DNA from: Cognatundibacterium rivi
GTDB taxonomy: Bacteria; Pseudomonadota; Gammaproteobacteria; Burkholderiales; Burkholderiaceae_D
Direction of reading: 5' to 3'
NCBI RefSeq assembly: GCF_018139565.1
Contig: NZ_JAGSPK010000001.1
Span: 744,001-808,000, forward strand
Length of the DNA: 64,000 bases
The translations under genes and the position numbers were made by a program. Positions 36,634 to 45,588 of the stretch are shown here, in pieces; position 1 is the first letter of the stretch, and each line of letters begins with the position of its first letter. The notes beneath the pieces are model-generated. The model did not search any database, was not told the DNA's origin, and saw nothing but the letters and a program-made list of their open reading frames with translations.

Positions 36634-38079
36634 TCATGGATAAAAGGCACTGACGTGATAACCGGACGCTTTCAGCTTGGGCAATTCAAAATACAGTATG
36701 ATGTTTTTTTCCGAGCTTGGCGGAAAACCTTTTGCTATCTCAGCTGGCTCGCTCAGATAGTCTTTCGGGGCGAAGGCTTTCTGTAACACTGGTTTGTCTT
36801 TCGCGTCATTCAGTACTAACTCAACCATAGGCCATGATTGCACGGTATTACTGCGGTTCTGCAACTGCATGACCAGCGAAAACGTCTTTTTTTCCGGTGA
36901 CAGTGTCTGTAATTCATTTGACTCTATCGTGATGTAGTCAATTTGTGCCGGAAGTGAAATCTGGCAACGCAGAATGCGGCAGGCTTGTTCCAGTCCGGCA
37001 CGAGTTTCCGGGTAAGCTGCTGCGATCTGATTTCTGAAGACATAGCCGGCTTGCGCTATCAGTGCCGGCAGTAAAATCAGACTCAGCAAGATCATGGCAA
37101 TGCTGTACAGTCGGCCGCGTTTTTCTGCTTTTTCTGCCTGCAAGACAAATTCAGGTTTGTCTTCTTCGCTGACACCTGTGCCGGTATCACTGACGGAGTC
37201 TTCGGCTGCAGTTGCCAGTTGCTCTAACGCCGCTTCCGTTTCGGCAATCGCGACATCATCTGTTGTATCTGGCAGATACGGTTCCTGAATTGTATCCACC
37301 ACTATCGTGGTCGGTACAGGCTCATCTGCTTCATCTGCGTCCGGTTCTGAGATTTGCCCGGCACCGGTGTTGCTGACTTCATCTGCCACTGACCAGTCTA
37401 TGCTGGGCTCTTCGAAGATTGCTGCTTTTGTTTCCAGTTGGATTTGAGCTGAGACTGTTTCCGGGGGAGTGGCTGCGATTTCAGCAAAAGGATCATCTTC
37501 ACCGAAGAAAAAATCCAGTGACGCGGATGATTCTGGCGCTGGTGCTGGTGTCGGCTCAGGTGCAACCGCAATCGGCTCTTCCGGTTTGCGTGTCGTTGTG
37601 GCTGCCAGAACCGACTCCAGGTCTTCCGGCAATTCATTCGTTTTTTCGCGAATTTCAATATCGTCAACGATAGCCTGAGCTACGGCTGTTTTTGCCGCCG
37701 GAGGAAATGCTGCTTTCTCTATTGCCGCTTCATCGATGATGATCTCAATCGGACTTGGAGCAACGACAGGTGCTGGCTGAATAGCCATTTTTTCGGCAGG
37801 TATTTCTGCCGATGCCTGAGCTTGCTGTGCTTGAGACTGAACTTGCGGTTGGACTTGCGGCTGAACTTGCGGCAGTTCTTGCGCCGTTGCGTTGTTTGCA
37901 GCGATGTCAGGTTTAAGCTGAGCCGGTTTTGCTAATTCATGCGGTGGAACCAGATGTTCAACGCCATTAAACGTCTGCTGGCAAGAGCCGCAACGTACCA
38001 GCCCCGCGTGCAGCTTCAGCTGGTCATTCGCCACGCGGAAGATGGTCTGGCAGTGAGGGCAGCGTGTGGCGAGAGCCAT
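36634..38079 (-). CDS. Zinc-ribbon and DUF3426 membrane protein
   Basis: A 481-residue protein of unknown role. The N-terminal MJ0042-type zinc ribbon (RCPHCQTIFRV...LVRCGSCQQTFNG, two CxxC pairs) is followed by a long acidic, Pro/Ala-rich low-complexity region with a PQVQPQVQPQ repeat. One membrane segment lies near 340 (IAMILLSLILLPALIAQAGYVF), and a C-terminal DUF3426 domain includes CRILRCQISLPAQIDYITIESNELQ. It starts six bases after prmA, so it belongs to the accB-accC-prmA run. The topology puts the ribbon in the cytoplasm and the DUF3426 domain outside. Confidence 0.88.
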   Translation of the reverse strand: MALATRCPHCQTIFRVANDQLKLHAGLVRCGSCQQTFNGVEHLVPPHELAKPAQLKPDIAANNATAQELPQVQPQVQPQVQSQAQQAQASAEIPAEKMAIQPAPVVAPSPIEIIIDEAAIEKAAFPPAAKTAVAQAIVDDIEIREKTNELPEDLESVLAATTTRKPEEPIAVAPEPTPAPAPESSASLDFFFGEDDPFAEIAATPPETVSAQIQLETKAAIFEEPSIDWSVADEVSNTGAGQISEPDADEADEPVPTTIVVDTIQEPYLPDTTDDVAIAETEAALEQLATAAEDSVSDTGTGVSEEDKPEFVLQAEKAEKRGRLYSIAMILLSLILLPALIAQAGYVFRNQIAAAYPETRAGLEQACRILRCQISLPAQIDYITIESNELQTLSPEKKTFSLVMQLQNRSNTVQSWPMVELVLNDAKDKPVLQKAFAPKDYLSEPAEIAKGFPPSSEKNIILYFELPKLKASGYHVSAFYP

Positions 38080-38085
38080 GACAGA

Positions 38086-38997
38086 TTAACCTGGCAATTG
38101 TCCTGAGAGCGCGACCCAGCCTTCGTGCTCTGCCCAGACGCTGAGTTGGATGAACGGCGCGTAAGCTGCTGCCACTTCTTCTGCCTGACGTGCGAGCACG
38201 CCGGACAACACCAGTGAGCCGCCTGCTGCAACGCGTCCCGCCAGCATCGGTGCCATCAGTTTCAACGGACTGGAGAGAATGTTCGCCACGACGACATTGA
38301 ATTTCTCAGATGAAGGATGATCGGTACCAAATTTTTCCGGCAGAGCAAATTCAATGTTGCAATGATTACGTTCGGCATTGAAGTTCGCAGATTCAATCGC
38401 TTGCGGATCGATGTCCACACCGATGACTTTGCCAGCGCCGAGTTTGCTCGCGACCATCGCCAGAATGCCCGAACCGCAGCCATAATCAAGCACCGTCAGG
38501 TTGGCCGGTGCATGTGCTTCCAGCCATTCCATACACAGTCGTGTTGTCGGATGGCTGCCAGTACCGAATGCCAGCCCCGGATCAAGTTCCAGTATCAGTG
38601 CATTGGCATCCGGCGCATCATGCCAGCTTGGTACGACCCAGATATTTTTTCCGATGTGAATCGGCGCAAACTGGGATTGCGTTAAGCGCACCCAGTCTTG
38701 TTCTTCTACTGAACGGGTGGTGTAGGACGGTGTCGAAGGCAGTCCGATGGATTGCGCCGCTGCGGCCACTATCGCCGCATGATCGCTGTCGGTATCGGTG
38801 AGTGCGACTACACGGCTGCGATCCCATGCGGCTTCTTCAGGCTCCATGCCCGGTTCGCCAAACAATGGTTTTTCGTCCGCCGTGCCTTCGTCCGCATCTT
38901 CGACAGAAACTGACAACGCGCCAGTATCCATCAATGCGTCTGATAATGCTTCCGCATGTTCACGTGCCACTTCGATAACAACTTCTATCCAACCCAT
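38086..38997 (-). CDS. prmA: Ribosomal protein L11 methyltransferase
   Basis: S-adenosylmethionine enzyme that trimethylates amino groups of ribosomal protein L11. The 303 residues have the small N-terminal substrate-recognition domain ([34 protein letters not shown]), then the methyltransferase fold with [17 protein letters not shown], motif [20 protein letters not shown] near 170 and the NILSSPL segment. ATG at 38997 gives the family start; an extension to 39039 is not supported by a ribosome binding site. Confidence 0.95.
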   Translation of the reverse strand: MGWIEVVIEVAREHAEALSDALMDTGALSVSVEDADEGTADEKPLFGEPGMEPEEAAWDRSRVVALTDTDSDHAAIVAAAAQSIGLPSTPSYTTRSVEEQDWVRLTQSQFAPIHIGKNIWVVPSWHDAPDANALILELDPGLAFGTGSHPTTRLCMEWLEAHAPANLTVLDYGCGSGILAMVASKLGAGKVIGVDIDPQAIESANFNAERNHCNIEFALPEKFGTDHPSSEKFNVVVANILSSPLKLMAPMLAGRVAAGGSLVLSGVLARQAEEVAAAYAPFIQLSVWAEHEGWVALSGQLPG

Positions 38998-39054
38998 ATT
39001 GCTCTTTCTAAAAGATCTTGCGCCATTTTCATAACGCAAGATCCGAGGTGATAA

Positions 39055-40422
39055 TTATTGATGTTTCTTTGCCAGATCCGGCATGTCTGCCAGTTTATGT
39101 TCGAGGTAATGAATATTGGTGCCACCCTCGATAAAGCGCGCATCAATCATCAGTTCGCGATGCAGGGCAATATTGGTCTGTATGCCTTCCACTACCATTT
39201 CCGACAGCGCAATCTGCATACGGCGGATCGCTTGTTCGCGTGTTTCACCGTAGGAAATGACTTTGCCTATCATCGAATCGTAATAAGGCGGCACGAAGTA
39301 GCCTGCATATGCGTGAGAGTCAACACGGATGCCAGGTCCACCTGGAGCGTGCCACGATGTAATGCGGCCTGGCGACGGTGTGAACTTAAATGGATCTTCT
39401 GCATTGATACGGCATTCGATCGCATGGCCTTTGAGGGTGATATCGCTTTGTTTGAAGCGCAACTTCTCATTGAATGCAATGCGGATTTGTTCCTGCACAA
39501 TATCCACGCCAGTAATCATCTCGGTGACCGGATGTTCAACCTGAACACGGGTATTCATCTCGATGAAATAAAACTCGCCGTTTTCGTACAAAAATTCAAA
39601 TGTACCCGCGCCACGGTAGCCTATCTTGCGGCAGGCGGCTGCACAACGGTCACCGATTTTTTCGATAATCTTACGTGGAATGCCTGGCGCAGGCGCTTCT
39701 TCTATTACTTTCTGATGGCGACGTTGCATGGAGCAATCGCGCTCACCCAGCCAGACCGCGTTACCATGCTGATCGGCCAGAATCTGGATTTCCACGTGAC
39801 GTGGATTTTCCAGGAATTTTTCCATATACACTTCAGGATTGCCGAATGCAGCACCAGCTTCGGTTTTCGTCATTGCCACCGCATTGATCAACGCGGCTTC
39901 TGTGTGGACAACGCGCATACCGCGTCCACCACCACCGCCTGCTGCTTTGATGATGACTGGGTAACCCACTTTACGGGCTGTCTGCACAATCGCTTTCGGA
40001 TCATCAGGCAAAGCGCCTTCTGAACCCGGTACGCAGGGAACGCCTGCTTCTATCATCGCGTGCTTGGCCGAGACTTTATCACCCATCAGACGGATGGATT
40101 CGGCACGAGGGCCGATGAAAACAAAACCAGATTGCTCTACGCGTTCAGCAAAATCGGCATTTTCTGACAAGAAGCCATAACCCGGATGGATTGCCTGCGC
40201 ATCAGTCACTTCAGCGGCACTGATGATCGCTGGCATGCTGAGATAACTTAAATTGGAAGCGGCAGGACCGATACAAACAGATTCATCGGCGAGTTTGACG
40301 TATTTTGCTTCGCGGTCGGCTTCGGAATGCACGACCACGGTTTTAATGCCCATCTCGCGGCAGGCGCGCTGAATACGGAGCGCGATTTCACCACGGTTGG
40401 CGATAAGAATTTTTTCAAACAT
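39055..40422 (-). CDS. accC: Biotin carboxylase subunit of acetyl-CoA carboxylase
   Basis: ATP-grasp enzyme that carboxylates biotin on AccB, the first half of malonyl-CoA synthesis. The 455 residues include the start [26 protein letters not shown], the glycine-rich ATP lid [13 protein letters not shown] near 165, [18 protein letters not shown] near 235 and [15 protein letters not shown] near 290. It directly follows accB and precedes prmA on the same strand. Confidence 0.97.
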   Translation of the reverse strand: MFEKILIANRGEIALRIQRACREMGIKTVVVHSEADREAKYVKLADESVCIGPAASNLSYLSMPAIISAAEVTDAQAIHPGYGFLSENADFAERVEQSGFVFIGPRAESIRLMGDKVSAKHAMIEAGVPCVPGSEGALPDDPKAIVQTARKVGYPVIIKAAGGGGGRGMRVVHTEAALINAVAMTKTEAGAAFGNPEVYMEKFLENPRHVEIQILADQHGNAVWLGERDCSMQRRHQKVIEEAPAPGIPRKIIEKIGDRCAAACRKIGYRGAGTFEFLYENGEFYFIEMNTRVQVEHPVTEMITGVDIVQEQIRIAFNEKLRFKQSDITLKGHAIECRINAEDPFKFTPSPGRITSWHAPGGPGIRVDSHAYAGYFVPPYYDSMIGKVISYGETREQAIRRMQIALSEMVVEGIQTNIALHRELMIDARFIEGGTNIHYLEHKLADMPDLAKKHQ

Positions 40423-40487
40423 GATTTAACTTTGCTGTGGCAATGGTTGCTGCTATGAGTGCAGTGACATCTGGCACGTTGCCGGAA

Positions 40488-40946
40488 TTAGCCAATGACG
40501 AACAGAGGCTGGCCGAATTCAACTGGTTGGCCGTTTTCCACCAGTATTTGCTTGATCGTGCCTTCAAAGTCACTCTCGATTTCGTTCAGCAATTTCATTG
40601 CTTCGATAATGCACAGCGTATCGCCTTTGGAGACGCTTTTGCCGATATCCGCAAAAGGAGCGGCGCCTGGAGCGGATGAGCGGTAGAAAGTACCGACCAT
40701 CGGCGATTTCACGATATTGCCTTCTGGTACAACCGGTGCGGCTGCAACGACTGGTGCGGCGGCAACAGGCGCTGCACTTGGTGCCATCTGTTGCTGTTGT
40801 GGCTGCTGCATCATGACCACTTGATTCTGAGGTAATGCCGAAGATTTAACGATACGGACTTTGCCTTCACCTTCTGTGACTTCGAGTTCTGCGATATCCG
40901 ATTCTGCAACGAGGTCGATCAGGGTTTTGAGTTTTCTTAAATCCAT
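40488..40946 (-). CDS. accB: Biotin carboxyl carrier protein of acetyl-CoA carboxylase
   Basis: Carries biotin between carboxylase and transferase. The 152 residues begin [32 protein letters not shown], then a Gln/Ala/Pro-rich flexible linker, and end in the biotinyl domain with [12 protein letters not shown], the thumb region [16 protein letters not shown] and the biotinylated lysine in [13 protein letters not shown] at 40946 follows GGGGATTCC. The usual accBC order is kept. Confidence 0.96.
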   Translation of the reverse strand: MDLRKLKTLIDLVAESDIAELEVTEGEGKVRIVKSSALPQNQVVMMQQPQQQQMAPSAAPVAAAPVVAAAPVVPEGNIVKSPMVGTFYRSSAPGAAPFADIGKSVSKGDTLCIIEAMKLLNEIESDFEGTIKQILVENGQPVEFGQPLFVIG

Positions 40947-41091
40947 GTGGAATCCCCTAGAAAAAAGTAGTTCTGAATTAATGAGAGCGCGCAATATAGA
41001 ACGTTTCTGACGTTCCTGCAATGCCGGAAAAAAAGAGATTGTACATTAAATTAAACGAAAATATTCGTTAAATGCACGAAGAAGAGCGAAA

Positions 41092-41529
41092 TTAGATATT
41101 TTTTAGAGAAAAATCAATAGCCAGTCGATAGCCGTCGGTACCGAGGCCGCAAATCACTCCTTTGGCGATGGCGGACAGAAAAGAATGGTGACGGAAGCTC
41201 TCGCGCTGATGAATATTCGAGATGTGAATTTCGACAAAAGGGATGGCAACCCCTGCCAACGCATCCCTCAGGGCGACGCTGGTGTGGGTCAGTCCACCGG
41301 GATTAATGACAATCGCATCGACTTGTTCTGCGCGCGCAGCGTGTATTCTGTCGATCAGGGCGCCTTCGTGATTACTTTGAAAGCTGACCAGTTCAGCACC
41401 AGCGGCGGCGGCTTGTGCCTGCGCTGCTGACTCAATGTCGGCAAGCGTGGTCGAGCCATAAACGGCAGGCTCGCGGGTGCCTAGTAAATTCAGATTGGGG
41501 CCATTCAGCAGCAATAGTTTGCGCGCCAT
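41092..41529 (-). CDS. aroQ: Type II 3-dehydroquinate dehydratase
   Basis: Third shikimate-pathway step, dehydrating 3-dehydroquinate. The 145 residues contain [21 protein letters not shown] with the active-site Tyr, [47 protein letters not shown] with the catalytic His, and the end [19 protein letters not shown] at 41529 gives the family start; one at 41541 is also possible, and neither has a strong ribosome binding site. An aroQ-accB-accC order is common in this group. Confidence 0.95.
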   Translation of the reverse strand: MARKLLLLNGPNLNLLGTREPAVYGSTTLADIESAAQAQAAAAGAELVSFQSNHEGALIDRIHAARAEQVDAIVINPGGLTHTSVALRDALAGVAIPFVEIHISNIHQRESFRHHSFLSAIAKGVICGLGTDGYRLAIDFSLKNI

Positions 41530-41601
41530 AGTCACATTCAATTTGACGAAGATGGCCGCATTTTGCCGCTAATGCGCGCAAATTGGCAAGGAAAAATCAA
41601 C

Positions 41602-42144
41602 TTACTTCGCCTTTTCCGCAGAAAATTTGGCGATATCGGCGCGCAGCTCATTCATCTTCAGGCGGCCCAGATAGCTTTTCAATACCTTGCCATCGGCGGA
41701 AATCAGCACCGTAAATGGCAGTCCGCCCGCCTTATTTCCGAGCTGGCGCGATAATTCGCTGCCATCGAGTCCTGCTACATATAACGGGTAGCTGACATTC
41801 AGTTTTTTGGCAAATTCGCTGATATTGGTGGGGCTGTCTATGCCAAGGCCAAGGATTTGCACTGGTTTGCCTTTCAATTCCTGCTGTAATTCGGATAATT
41901 CCGGCATTTCCTGTACGCAGGGTGCACACCAGGTTGCCCAGAAATTCACTACTAACAGGCGTTGATTCCATTGTGCTAAGGCTTGTTGCTTACCATTGCT
42001 ATCCGGCAAAGTCTTTGCCATTAATTGTTTGACGGCATCGCTTTGCGGTGAGTCGGGCGTGGTCTTCAGATTCCCAGCGTAAATACCCAATGCGCCGAAT
42101 AAGCTGCCGCACAGCAGGGCAAGAGAGATAAATCGTTTATTCAT
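41602..42144 (-). CDS. TlpA-like periplasmic thiol:disulfide oxidoreductase
   Basis: Thioredoxin-fold protein anchored in or exported across the inner membrane. Residues 1-24 form a signal or anchor (ISLALLCGSLFGALGIYAG). The redox site is NFWATWCAPCVQEMPELSEL near 75, with the cis-Pro in AGGLPFTVLIS. Its length of 180 residues fits TlpA/ResA-type reductases of cytochrome c maturation or disulfide control. It overlaps the hypothetical gene upstream by four bases. Confidence 0.9.
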   Translation of the reverse strand: MNKRFISLALLCGSLFGALGIYAGNLKTTPDSPQSDAVKQLMAKTLPDSNGKQQALAQWNQRLLVVNFWATWCAPCVQEMPELSELQQELKGKPVQILGLGIDSPTNISEFAKKLNVSYPLYVAGLDGSELSRQLGNKAGGLPFTVLISADGKVLKSYLGRLKMNELRADIAKFSAEKAK

Positions 42145-42773
42145 ATCAGGTCTTTCTTTCCGGTATGTTCGCTATATTGCTCTGCGGTTTCTTGCATCAA
42201 AGCTTTTAATGCCTGTAAATTGGCGCGCTCCAGACTTTTACCGCCGCCGTTACGGATCGCATCATGGTCATGCAAGACGAGATGAACACCCTCATTTTCA
42301 TGCAGGAAACTCAGGGTTTCCACGCTTTCATTGCGATTATTAAAATGCTCTGAGACTTCAAACTGAATATCTCTGTTCAGCAAATAAATAGCGACGTCTT
42401 TGGTATTGTCTGTATATAAATGCAGATAGATATCGGTATGGTTGCCCGCCGTTCCATTCAGCACTGCGCCCACCAGATACGGATGAAAGCGCGCCAGCTC
42501 TTCCATCAGTCCGGCAGCCAGTTGTCTTAAATGGTGCAGCCTTTGCGGCTGAGTGTCGCCAAAGAAGATTTCATTGTATTCACGGACTTCCTGCTCGATC
42601 TGCGCATTGTCTGGCAGAACATCGCCCTTGATTTTGCGGTTACCCAGTAACTGTTTGGCAGCCTTGCGCTTGGCCGTTGCATAGTCCGCGCCGTCTTCAG
42701 CGATCATGCGCGCCGCCAGCATAGCGATTTCAGCCCGCAGGGCTTCGGCTTCATTGGGAGTGTGAATCATCAT
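42141..42773 (-). CDS. Conserved hypothetical protein
   Basis: I do not recognise a named family. The soluble 210-residue protein begins helical (MMIHTPNEAEALRAEIAMLAARMIAEDGADYATAKRKAAKQLLG), followed by a region resembling a nucleotidyltransferase-type fold (YLVGAVLNGTAGNHTDIYLHLYTDNTKDVAIYLLNRDIQFEV), where G, D and D residues fall in a plausible pattern. That resemblance is my inference. The start is uncertain: I chose the ATG pair at 42773/42770 because longer options would run into the divergent mpl start. It is coupled to the tlpA-like gene. Confidence 0.65.
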   Translation of the reverse strand: MMIHTPNEAEALRAEIAMLAARMIAEDGADYATAKRKAAKQLLGNRKIKGDVLPDNAQIEQEVREYNEIFFGDTQPQRLHHLRQLAAGLMEELARFHPYLVGAVLNGTAGNHTDIYLHLYTDNTKDVAIYLLNRDIQFEVSEHFNNRNESVETLSFLHENEGVHLVLHDHDAIRNGGGKSLERANLQALKALMQETAEQYSEHTGKKDLI

Positions 42774-42866
42774 GGCGGCATCATAACCCAACATCTGCGC
42801 TTTTGTGCATAGGGAAACACGGGCGCAGTCAGGTAGAATTGCGGGATTCTGAAATTTAGTTAAATT

Positions 42867-44261
42867 ATGCACATTCATATCTTAGGTATTTGCGGCACTT
42901 TCATGGGCGGGCTGGCTGTGCTGGCAAAGGAAGCCGGACACACCGTGACAGGCTGTGATGCCAACGTTTATCCACCGATGAGCACGCAGTTAGAAGCGCA
43001 GGGTATTACGCTTACGCAGGGCTTTGGTGCCGAACAAATCGCGCTGGAGCCGGATCTGTACGTGGTTGGTAACGTCGTGTCGCGCGGCAATCCTTTGATG
43101 GAAGAAATCCTGAACCGCGGCTTGCCGTATGTTTCCGGCCCGCAATGGATGGGCGACCATATCCTGCGCCATAAGTGGGTACTCGCGGTCGCTGGTACTC
43201 ACGGCAAAACCACGACCTCGGCAATGCTAGCCTGGATACTGGAATATGCGGGTTACGCTCCTGGTTTTCTGATCGGTGGCGTGCCTTTGAATTTCGGCAT
43301 TTCTGCGCGTTTGCAAGGCAATCATGCCTCGGATTTTTTCGTGATTGAGGCTGATGAGTACGATACGGCCTTCTTTGATAAGCGCAGCAAATTCGTGCAT
43401 TACCACGCCAAGACGGCGATTCTGAATAATCTTGAATATGATCACGCCGATATTTTCCCTGATGTCGGTGCGATAGAAACGCAATTCCACCATCTGGTGC
43501 GTACGGTACCAGGTGTCGGGCGTCTGATCGTCAATGGTCAGAATGAATCCCTGCAACGCGTGCTGCAACGCGGTTGCTGGAGCGAAAAAGAATTTTTCGG
43601 CAATGGGCAGGAATGGCGCATTGTTTTGAAAGACAGCGAAGATTTCGACGTCTTTTTCAACGATGAATGTCAGGGCACGGTGCAATGGCAATTGAATGGC
43701 GAACATAATCGTCAGAACGCTCTGGCCGCGATTGCCGCCGCCCGTCATGTCGGCGTCAAACCTGAGATTGCCATCGAAGCGCTGGCGCAGTTTGTGAATG
43801 TCAAACGACGCATGGAAGTGCGCGGTGTCGAAAACGGCATTACCGTGATCGACGATTTTGCCCATCACCCGACTGCAGTGGCGACGACCGTTGCCGGCTT
43901 GCGCCGCAAGGTCGGCAACGCTCGTATTCTCGCTGTGCTGGAACCGCGCTCCAACACCATGAAACTTGGCACCATGAAACAAGCCTTGCCCGGCAGTCTG
44001 GCGGAAGCGGATCTGGTATTTGGTTTCGGTGCGCATGAAGGCAAAGATGCACTGGGCTGGGATCTGGCGGAAACGCTGGCGCCGCTGGGCAACAAGCTGG
44101 CGACTTTCTCCGTGATTCCCGAGCTGGTTGAGTCTATCGTCCGTCAGGCGCGGCCTGGTGATTATGTGCTGATCATGAGTAATGGCGGCTTCGGTGGCGT
44201 GCATCAGAAATTACTCGATGCGCTGAAAGCGCGTGCACAGGCTGAGGTTGCGGCAGCATGA
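42867..44261 (+). CDS. mpl: UDP-N-acetylmuramate:L-alanyl-gamma-D-glutamyl-meso-diaminopimelate ligase
   Basis: Peptidoglycan recycling enzyme that attaches recovered tripeptide to UDP-MurNAc. The 464 residues follow the Mur ligase plan: N-terminal Rossmann start HILGICGTFMGGLAVLAKEAGH, P-loop VAGTHGKTTTSAML near 112, EADEYDTAFFDKRSKFVHY near 170, NGEHNRQNALAAIAAARH near 278 and DDFAHHPTAVATT near 335. The GTFMGG start and YDTAFFDKRSKF motif separate it from MurC. It overlaps the following hydrolase gene by four bases. Confidence 0.95.
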   Translation: MHIHILGICGTFMGGLAVLAKEAGHTVTGCDANVYPPMSTQLEAQGITLTQGFGAEQIALEPDLYVVGNVVSRGNPLMEEILNRGLPYVSGPQWMGDHILRHKWVLAVAGTHGKTTTSAMLAWILEYAGYAPGFLIGGVPLNFGISARLQGNHASDFFVIEADEYDTAFFDKRSKFVHYHAKTAILNNLEYDHADIFPDVGAIETQFHHLVRTVPGVGRLIVNGQNESLQRVLQRGCWSEKEFFGNGQEWRIVLKDSEDFDVFFNDECQGTVQWQLNGEHNRQNALAAIAAARHVGVKPEIAIEALAQFVNVKRRMEVRGVENGITVIDDFAHHPTAVATTVAGLRRKVGNARILAVLEPRSNTMKLGTMKQALPGSLAEADLVFGFGAHEGKDALGWDLAETLAPLGNKLATFSVIPELVESIVRQARPGDYVLIMSNGGFGGVHQKLLDALKARAQAEVAAA

Positions 44262-44839
44262 TTGTTTACCTGCATGGTTTTCGTTCCTCCCCGCAGTCTT
44301 ATAAAGCGCGGGTGATGCAGCAACATATGCAGGAGCTGGGACGCGCGGATGAATTTTTTTGCCCGGCATTATCACCATCACCGGCAGAAGCAATCGCACA
44401 GGCCGAAGCCATCATTGCGACAGCGGATCCGGCACAACGCGCAACATTGACGGTGATAGGTTCCTCGTTAGGCGGCTTCTATGCGACCTGGCTGGCGGAA
44501 AAATATGCGTGCAAAGCCGTGCTGCTGAATCCTGCCGTTAAACCACCGCGCGATCTGGAAAGTTATGTCGGCGTGACGACGTATTATCACAGCGACGAAG
44601 TCTTTGAGTTCAAAGCGGAATACGTCGCCCAATTGCGGGCATTGGCTGTAGAAAAAATTACCCGGCCGGAACGTTATTTTTTGCTGGCAGCAACTGGCGA
44701 TGAAGTGCTCGACTGGCGCGAAATGGTTGCGCATTATCCGGGCGCAAAACAGAAAATCATCGAGGGCAGCGATCACGGCATTGCAGAGTTTGCGGATTAC
44801 CTCGGTCTGATCATGGCTTTTTGTGATGATGAGGTCTGA
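44258..44839 (+). CDS. YqiA/YcfP-family alpha/beta hydrolase
   Basis: Small cytoplasmic esterase-like protein. The 193 residues start MIVYLHGFRSSPQSYKA and contain the nucleophile elbow IGSSLGGFYATWLAEKY near 70, LNPAVKPPRDL, an acidic residue in LAATGDEVLDWREM and the late His in EGSDHGIAEFADY, a complete Ser-Asp-His set. It is translationally coupled to mpl (ATGA). The physiological substrate is unknown. Confidence 0.88.
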   Translation: MIVYLHGFRSSPQSYKARVMQQHMQELGRADEFFCPALSPSPAEAIAQAEAIIATADPAQRATLTVIGSSLGGFYATWLAEKYACKAVLLNPAVKPPRDLESYVGVTTYYHSDEVFEFKAEYVAQLRALAVEKITRPERYFLLAATGDEVLDWREMVAHYPGAKQKIIEGSDHGIAEFADYLGLIMAFCDDEV

Positions 44840-44841
44840 CG

Positions 44842-45441
44842 GTGCGTGATTCTGGTGAAGCCGTTCTGCGTTCCGCATTTCGTCATGCCGCGCTGGCGCA
44901 CTGGGTTGAGCATGTCAACACCGTCGACCGGCGGCCGGCGATGCAGGACTGGCTGACTAACCGCGATTCACTGACGGCCAGACTGACTGCGCGTTGTACG
45001 CAATTCCGCGTGCAGCGTTTGTCGCAGCACAAGGCAGTGTGTCTGCCGGATGAGTACGCTGTGATCGGATTACCGCAACGGCGTCAGGTGCATGAGCGCG
45101 AAGTGATACTGCGTTGCGATGGCGAAGCAATGATTTACGGCCATACCGTGGTGCCGCTGAGTGCAACGGCAACGCAATGGCCATTGTTTCAGGGGTTGGG
45201 AGAGCGCTCTTTAGGCAGTACCTTGTTTAATGATCCGCAGGTGGTGCGCGGCACATTATCGTATGCCCGCTTGCATCAGACGCATCCGCTGATGCGTCGC
45301 ATCGTGCGGGTATTGCCGGGGCTGTCGGCAGAACGCAGTCTGGCGGCGCGGCGCTCGTTGTTCTGGCGTAAAGGTGCCTGCCTGCTGGTCACTGAAGTGT
45401 TTTTGCCCGCAGTGCTGACATTGCCGCACAAGCTACGCTGA
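44842..45441 (+). CDS. ubiC: Chorismate--pyruvate lyase
   Basis: Removes pyruvate from chorismate to give 4-hydroxybenzoate, the ring precursor of ubiquinone. The 199 residues include QDWLTNRDSLTARLTARCTQFRV, LPQRRQVHEREVILRCDGEAMIYGHTVVP and a C-terminal ARRSLFWRKGACLLVTEVFLPAVL, which match the UbiC pattern. The start is GTG, two bases after the previous stop. An ubiA gene is not in the window. Confidence 0.88.
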   Translation: MRDSGEAVLRSAFRHAALAHWVEHVNTVDRRPAMQDWLTNRDSLTARLTARCTQFRVQRLSQHKAVCLPDEYAVIGLPQRRQVHEREVILRCDGEAMIYGHTVVPLSATATQWPLFQGLGERSLGSTLFNDPQVVRGTLSYARLHQTHPLMRRIVRVLPGLSAERSLAARRSLFWRKGACLLVTEVFLPAVLTLPHKLR

Positions 45442-45470
45442 CGCTGAAAACAGGGCAAAACCGTAAAAAT

Positions 45471-45543
45471 ATACTGGGGGGAGTATTTTTAAAAGCCTTT
45501 TAAATACAAAGACATTAGGCCGAAAATACAAGATACTCCCCCC
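45471..45543. repeat. Dispersed motif, copy 3, paired inverted arrangement
   Basis: ATACTGGGGGGAGTAT (45471-45486) is followed after 46 bases by ATACTCCCCCC (45533-45543), an exact inverted match to its second half. The intervening sequence differs from copies 1 and 2. The pair lies between ubiC and the RNB gene, 46 bases before the latter's start. Confidence 0.7.
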
Positions 45544-45588
45544 GATTGATAAAAATACAGACGTAAAAATGAAGAAAAGAAGTCTTGC

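Noticed and set aside
39058..40023. Long 321-codon frame on the plus strand
   Set aside because: It is the antisense shadow of accC.
43227..44204. Long 325-codon frame on the minus strand
   Set aside because: It lies wholly opposite mpl, whose product is clearly recognisable. The antisense protein is His/Arg-rich and lacks domains.
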